The notes below the pieces were generated by a model that was not told the origin of the DNA, did not search any database, and worked only from the letters and a program-made list of their open reading frames with translations. A stretch of DNA of 35,439 nucleotides, taken from assembly GCA_016278515.1 (NCBI GenBank), contig JADQBR010000099.1, positions 1-35,439 of the forward strand, written 5' to 3'. Shown piece by piece: positions 30,834 through 35,439 of the stretch. The DNA is from Bacillota bacterium. GTDB taxonomy: Bacteria; Bacillota; JADQBR01. A program made the position numbers and the translations under genes. Each line of letters begins with the position of its first letter. Positions within the stretch are counted from its first letter, which is position 1.

Positions 30834-31617
30834 ATGTTTTCGTTGAATCCTATTATCCCAGAGCATAATCATGAGGAAAAGCAGATTCGATCAACTATCA
30901 AACGTTTTTTCAAAGAATACCATATTGCAGCGCTTTTACGGCAATCAAATTTCTTCAAAGCTAAGGGCTTTTCTGCCAGCTTCTTGTTTGAGTTCATCTT
31001 CAGCTTGATTTTTAGCGGTAAAAATTTGTTTCGATTGTTGGACTCCTCGTCTAAAACGAATTGTGGTAAGGATGCAGTTTATCGGTTCCCGAATTCTGCT
31101 AGATATAACTGGCGTAAGTTCCTACTGGCCTTGGCTTCAGTTATTATTAAACAAAAAGTGTCTCCTCTTACTTCGGATGAAAGGGAAAATGTTTTAATTG
31201 TAGACGATTCCCTTTAAGCCGCAACAGAAGTAAACTGGTCGAACTTCTTGCCAGGGTTTATGATCATGTTGAACACAAGTATGTCAATGACTTTCGGCTT
31301 TTAACACTGGGATGGTCTGACGGCAACACTTTTCTGCACTAGCTTTTTCGCTTTTGAGTTCCAAAAAGCAGCAAAATCGGCTCTGTGATATCGATTCTGG
31401 CATTGATAAACGTACAAATGGCTACAAAAGAAGAAAAGAAAGTGTTAAAAAAGCTACAGAAGCGCTATTTGATCTTCTAGATCAGGCTACAAAATATGCT
31501 ATCCCAGCAAAATATATTCTTTTTGACAGTTGGTTTGCCTATCCAAAGGTTATCAAAGGGGTTGTGGAGTATAATATCCATGCAATCTGCATGATCAAGG
31601 CGATACCCAAGGTTTAC
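30834..31617 (+). mobile_element. IS4-family-like transposase, frameshifted and missing its end
   Basis: The start codon ATG at 30834 sits in an inverted repeat (about 30792-30844) that may be the element's left end, with a TATAAT-like box inside. The first frame (to 31217) has FKEYHIAALLRQSNFFKAKG and ends at VDDSL, the first catalytic Asp. A frame change continues with SRNRSKLVELLARVYDHVEH (about 31219-31330), then another change to LSSKKQQNRLCDIDSGIDKR (from about 31354) and LFDSWFAYPKVIK, the second Asp. At about 31618 homology switches to a different transposase family. At least two frameshifts make it inactive. Confidence 0.7.
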
Positions 31618-32226
31618 TATATCTGGAGCAAACCGACCCAGATGCTATGCATACTCAGGTTGAGCATGCTAAATATCTCAAGGAACAGAAAAAAGCTGAC
31701 TATTTCTTTACTGTTAAGGGTAATCAAAAAACACTTTTGCAAGCCATCGAAGATTTAGACGACGGGGATTTTTCCCCCTGAATACAAAACATTGGATAAA
31801 GGCCATGGCCGGATTGAAGTGCGGAAAATCCGAACCAGTACGGCATTAAATGATTACATTGAATTTCCTTACGTGGCACAAGTTTGCCGGATTGAACGCA
31901 TTACCTATAAACTGAACGGAGAATTAAAGCGTAGTGAAATCGCCTATGGTATAACAAGTTTGTCCCCCGAAAAGGCTGATGCCAAGCGGTTGCTATCCCT
32001 AAATCGTGGTCATTGGTGCATTGAAAACCGTTTACATTGGGTTAGGGATGTAACATTTGATGAAGACCGTTCCCAGGTTCGGGTCGGCGAAGGGCCAAGA
32101 GTAATGGCCACTCTCCGCAATGTTGCCATAAGTCTGTTTCGATTGCATGATATTAAAAATACAGCGCAGGCTCTTCGAAAATGTAGTCGGAATATGGAAA
32201 TTGCATTAAATTACGTTGGACTATAA
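31618..32226 (+). mobile_element. ISAs1-family transposase C-terminal remnant
   Basis: From about 31618 the frame reads DPDAMHTQVEHAKYL, ADYFFTVKGNQKTLL and DLDDGDFSP and meets a stop at about 31780. The next frame continues LDKGHGRIEVRKIRTS and NRGHWCIENRLHWVRDV, then FDEDRSQVR and ATLRNVAISLFR, to a stop at 32226. These are the ISAs1-family ends (DALHTQ, LKGNQ, HW.IEN.LHWV.DV). The N-terminal 60% is absent, replaced by the unrelated transposase on the left. It has one frameshift. Confidence 0.8.
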
Positions 32227-32612
32227 AAATCATTATCCCAAGTTTGACACGAAAATTTCTCATAACTGGATGTGCAAGGCATTCAGGGTTTCTCTATGTA
32301 ATTTAGGGAATACATCAAATTCTCCGCCTTGTTCAGATCCTTAACCTCGATACTGTTCAGTTGGCATCTGCCCAGTACCTCAAGGGCATCAATCCATTTG
32401 TATCACTGGGTTTGGAAACTTATGTCGCCGAATTTTGATTAAAACAAAACACCACCAACATTTTAAATTAATCGATTACCATGAAACAGCAACATTATGA
32501 CTAGGACTTTGACGTTTCCCTGATAAACATACGACAAAATCTACACATATACCTTAACTTAATATATAATAGTTAATGTATGGGTAGACCGAACGGAAGG
32601 GCAGGATTTGTT
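32227..32612. other. Gap with a short reading-frame remnant
   Basis: There is no gene. On the minus strand at about 32275-32400 a short stretch WIDALEVLGRCQLNSIEVKD ends in a stop and looks like the tail of a lost gene, family unknown. The promoter of the XRE gene probably lies near 32560-32572, where a TATAAT-like box is seen. Confidence 0.35.
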
Positions 32613-33023
32613 ATGACAGATATTGGGGCTCGATTAAAAAAAATAAGAACAGATAAAGGTCTCTCACTTAGGGAACTAGCCAAACATGCTCACATCTCAC
32701 ACTCATTCATTGCCGATATTGAAACAGGGCGTAGCAAGCCTTCCATTGATACCCTTGAAGCATTGGCTACTGCTTTAGATGTGTCTTTGAGTGCACTAAT
32801 TGATCACTCTGCCGAAAAACAAACCAATTCAAAGAAACAGTCTAAGAAAGATAGTGGTGATTCAGAGAATTTGCGGGAACCTTCCCAAAAGGAACTGGAA
32901 GAAATCATGAAACAAGAAGGGATAATGTTTGATGGGGCCCCGCTTGATGATGAAGACAAGCAAGACATAATGGAAGTAATGAAAATTGTTTGGAAAACCA
33001 TTCAGAAACGCAAAAAGAATTAG
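32613..33023 (+). CDS. XRE-family repressor (ImmR-like)
   Basis: 136 aa from ATG 32613, with GCAGGA upstream. ATG 32580 is in frame but overlaps the likely promoter. Residues 1-60 are a helix-turn-helix of the Cro/CI type (IGARLKKIRTDKGLSLRELA, FIADIETGRSKPS, LATALDVSLSALI). The rest is a charged linker and a helical C-terminus ending KTIQKRKK. The downstream gene is an ImmA/IrrE-type metallopeptidase, the pair that regulates ICEBs1-like elements and many prophages: peptidase cleavage of the repressor switches the element on. Confidence 0.85.
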   Translation: MTDIGARLKKIRTDKGLSLRELAKHAHISHSFIADIETGRSKPSIDTLEALATALDVSLSALIDHSAEKQTNSKKQSKKDSGDSENLREPSQKELEEIMKQEGIMFDGAPLDDEDKQDIMEVMKIVWKTIQKRKKN

Positions 33024-33057
33024 CCTGATTAATTTATATCTTGTTTTTGATTTCTTG

Positions 33058-33087
33058 GACTGCTACTAACCCGTAGCAGTCTTATTA
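33058..33087 (+). terminator. Hairpin between repressor and peptidase genes
   Basis: GACTGCTAC/GTAGCAGTC, nine perfect pairs, followed by TTATTA. It may reduce peptidase expression relative to the repressor. Confidence 0.55.
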
Positions 33088-33145
33088 ATATCGACCCTTT
33101 TCGACAAATTATAGTCCCATTTTTTACAGATTCGGAGGTAAATAA

Positions 33146-33568
33146 ATGACTTTTGTCATTCATGAAGCACACAAGCTCTTTCGCAAGTACGGAACATCCA
33201 ATCCACGGTTATTAGCTGACTACCTAGATATAGAGGTCATTAAATATCCCATGGCTAAACTTCACGGTATATATTTTTCAATTGAAACCAAAAAATTTGC
33301 AGCAATTAACTCCAATCTAAGTTACTCAGAGCAGCAATATATACTATTACACGAAATTGCTCACGCTAGATTACATCCGGAAAAGAATTATTTTGCCATA
33401 AATAAAAACCGGTTAATAGTAACCGGTAAATATGAACGACAAGCTAGGATATTTGCAATTATACTTTTCTTGAAACTTACCCCTGAAGAAGATAGGCCCT
33501 ATATTCAAAAACATCTTGTTAAAGAATTGCCTGAAAGTTATCTTGAATCTCTTGGTGTAAAATCTTAG
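33146..33568 (+). CDS. ImmA/IrrE-family metallopeptidase
   Basis: 140 aa, ATG behind GGAGG. The zinc motif HEIAHARLH (HExxH) is at about residues 69-77, and EIAHARLHPEK is typical of DUF955/ImmA proteins. The family cleaves XRE repressors. A following Glu in GKYERQARIF is the expected third ligand region. Length and partner fit ImmA. An integrase would normally follow in ICEBs1-like elements but none is present before the att-like sequence at 33591. Confidence 0.87.
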   Translation: MTFVIHEAHKLFRKYGTSNPRLLADYLDIEVIKYPMAKLHGIYFSIETKKFAAINSNLSYSEQQYILLHEIAHARLHPEKNYFAINKNRLIVTGKYERQARIFAIILFLKLTPEEDRPYIQKHLVKELPESYLESLGVKS

Positions 33569-33590
33569 ATTACTATAGCCCTTTGGTTCG

Positions 33591-33642
33591 AGCTGAGGAC
33601 CGGAATCGAACCGGTACGGTCGTTGAGGACCGCAGGATTTTA
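33591..33642 (-). repeat. 3' half of tRNA-Leu(UAA): attachment-site scar
   Basis: Minus strand: CTTAAAATCC (anticodon loop, UAA, and 3' anticodon stem), the variable arm with stem CGGTC/GACCG, the T arm ACCGGTTCGATTCCGGT, and the acceptor end CCTCAGC. The 5' half is missing and homology ends exactly at the anticodon loop. That is where P4-type and ICE integrases recombine. Confidence 0.75.
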
Positions 33643-33720
33643 AGTTAGAATTCCGTAGTTTTTCGTGTATTTCTCAGTTTTACCAAATCTTATGAATCCC
33701 ATAATACCAGGCTTTCAGGC

Positions 33721-33792
33721 TCGAGGTAATCCAACTAATAACCTCGAATGTTTTCACGTGTTACCGCGTTCGTTAGCAAAATGTTAGCAAAA
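33721..33792. repeat. Hairpin and direct repeats next to the tRNA scar
   Basis: TCGAGGT (33721-33727) and ACCTCGA (33741-33747) form a stem. Direct repeats GTTAGCAAAA occur at 33772-33781 and 33783-33792. Such paired repeats beside a tRNA core resemble integrase arm-type sites. 33793-33924, between them and the CRISPR array, has no gene. Confidence 0.45.
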
Positions 33793-33924
33793 ATAAAAGT
33801 TTAGGTAGTCCCTCTTGGATCCTAAATGCTAATGGACGCGTAATTAACAATAGTCCAATCTGCTTTAAGCCCTCATGTAATGACCAACAACCTTTTTCCC
33901 ATGACTAAGGTGTGCACATTATTA

Positions 33925-35391
33925 CTTTACATCCCTCTAAGTTCAGATATAACCGATTTTCGATATTCAGGAGTAGCAAATTTGTCTTCCTTTACATCCC
34001 TCTAAGTTCAGATATAACTTGTACCATCCACCTGGCTGCGGTTCTACTACCACCTTTACATCCCTCTAAGTTCAGATATAACTTAAGCTAGATATTATTA
34101 GCCTACTATCACCCTATGCCTTTACATCCCTCTAAGTTCAGATATAACTCAGTATCATATTTGCCGACAATGTACTCGTCAAATGACTTTACATCCCTCT
34201 AAGTTCAGATATAACGTTCTACTATTGCATCAATATCACGCCAAGCAACTGCCTTTACATCCCTCTAAGTTCAGATATAACAAAGAGTGTCCACGCCGCA
34301 TCAGATAAATTGTCACCTGCTTTACATCCCTCTAAGTTCAGATATAACCGCAAACATGACTACGTTTTCTAGATAGCTAGATGACTTTACATCCCTCTAA
34401 GTTCAGATATAACCGATTACGCCTCTAGGTAAGTGCTCTTCCTTTACTCCCTTTACATCCCTCTAAGTTCAGATATAACATTTACCAGTACCGGGCCCAC
34501 CGGTTATGATACTCACCTTTACATCCCTCTAAGTTCAGATATAACGTGACCGCAAACGAGTACATGAGGGCGCCGGTGCTCCTTTACATCCCTCTAAGTT
34601 CAGATATAACTCTGCTGTTCGATCCGATATATCCGCCTGCTTAACCCTTTACATCCCTCTAAGTTCAGATATAACCATGTAGAATGAACGAATTAATGGG
34701 GTTATTACTAACTTTACATCCCTCTAAGTTCAGATATAACAGTCAAAATATCGCTACAATCCCAACACCCCTTTAACTTTACATCCCTCTAAGTTCAGAT
34801 ATAACTAAAATAGCTTTTCTACCTGCTGACTGGCGCATCGACTTTACATCCCTCTAAGTTCAGATATAACATTCCGGCGGTGGCTATCTCATAGCACCTC
34901 AAGAAACTTTACATCCCTCTAAGTTCAGATATAACTTGGGTGTAAGATTTGACACCCAATAGATATACACCTTTACATCCCTCTAAGTTCAGATATAACA
35001 TTTTTATCACGCACAGTCTCTTTCGATCGATCCCACTTTACATCCCTCTAAGTTCAGATATAACTCGATTAATCGAAACAACCTCATGAAAGGGGGAGTT
35101 ACTTTACATCCCTCTAAGTTCAGATATAACGTCCATAACAAGTATTGGAGTTGGACTGATACTAAAGTCTTTACATCCCTCTAAGTTCAGATATAACCCT
35201 TCTGCGTTTTGGCTTCTTTGGCCGCTTCTTCAAGACTTTACATCCCTCTAAGTTCAGATATAACCTAGATACTGCTTGCCGGTACCCACCTTCTGATATA
35301 CTTTACATCCCTCTAAGTTCAGATATAACATGATCATCTGTCGCCCCGTCTGCCGGGTATATTCCTTTCTTTACATCCCTCTAAGTTCAGA
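33925..35391. CRISPR. CRISPR array, 22 full repeats plus one truncated repeat
   Basis: The repeat is 29 nt, beginning CTTTACATCC and ending AGATATAAC, and is identical in all 22 full copies (first at 33925-33953, last at 35301-35329). The 23rd copy (35369-35391) keeps its first 23 bases and then diverges. There are 22 spacers of 35-39 nt. On the minus strand the repeat ends GGGATGTAAAG, similar to type I-B repeats of Clostridia (C. difficile repeats end ATGTAAAT). That predicts minus-strand crRNAs. No cas gene, adaptation gene or obvious leader is in the window; the sequence ends 48 nt after the array. Confidence 0.98.
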
Positions 35392-35439
35392 ACTCTGGAC
35401 ATGATATAGCATTACGGGTTGACCTCGCCCTCCCTAGAA

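Noticed and set aside
33146-33568. Toxin-antitoxin reading of the XRE/peptidase pair
   Set aside because: The HEIAH peptidase with an XRE partner next to a tRNA att scar fits ImmR/ImmA element control better than a toxin.
33793-35439. cas genes in the window
   Set aside because: None found on either strand. ORFs crossing the array would only translate repeats.

Overview
The window looks like a chromosome segment from an anaerobic, spore-forming, moderately AT-rich Firmicute of the class Clostridia (Peptococcaceae-like, by inference). The signs are strong GGAGG-type ribosome binding sites, GSI-alpha glutamine synthetases, a DUF1657 protein, sigma-K-like promoters, ferredoxin-linked 2-oxoacid oxidoreductase genes, an archaeal-type split glutamate synthase, and a lipoprotein multihaem cytochrome c.

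Layout. (1) 1-600: a decayed minus-strand gene running off the left edge, then tRNA-Val(GAC). (2) 917-16437: a nitrogen-assimilation supercluster. It holds a five-gene split glutamate synthase operon, glnA1, a REC-ANTAR antiterminator protein, asnB, 2-oxoacid:ferredoxin oxidoreductase (korAB-like), and a glnA2-amtB-glnK operon. Glutamine synthetase, glutamate synthase, Amt and PII take up and assimilate ammonium. KorAB can supply or consume 2-oxoglutarate, and AsnB uses glutamine nitrogen. The leaders of glnA1, glnA2, amtB and probably the ANTAR gene itself carry hexaloop hairpins overlapping intrinsic terminators. This is the signature of ANTAR-controlled antitermination, so the regulator and its RNA targets all lie in this window.

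(3) 16629-21848: a sporulation-flavoured block. It has a trypsin-fold protease, three low-complexity proteins and a small helical protein, then four tandem near-identical microproteins (29-32 aa) and a fifth related one, all absent from ordinary ORF calls. A sigma-K-like promoter precedes the array. Divergently there are a mini ferritin-like protein and a DUF1657 protein. The hydrophobic module of the microproteins recurs at the C-terminus of the 325-aa neighbour. (4) 21902-24388: a PEP-synthase/rifampin-phosphotransferase-like dikinase.

(5) 24592-32226: a graveyard. It contains a truncated TRAP permease fused to a truncated conserved gene, a frameshifted HD-GYP gene, an amidohydrolase remnant, an IS30 remnant, a group-II-intron-like remnant, and a chimera of two different transposases. 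A pentahaem cytochrome lipoprotein sits intact inside it. (6) 32613-35439: an XRE repressor and an ImmA-type metallopeptidase in ICEBs1-like order, next to a 3'-half tRNA-Leu(UAA) scar (att site). A CRISPR array of 22 identical 29-nt repeats plus one truncated repeat follows. No cas gene is visible.

All functional calls rest on motif recognition by eye. No database search was run.
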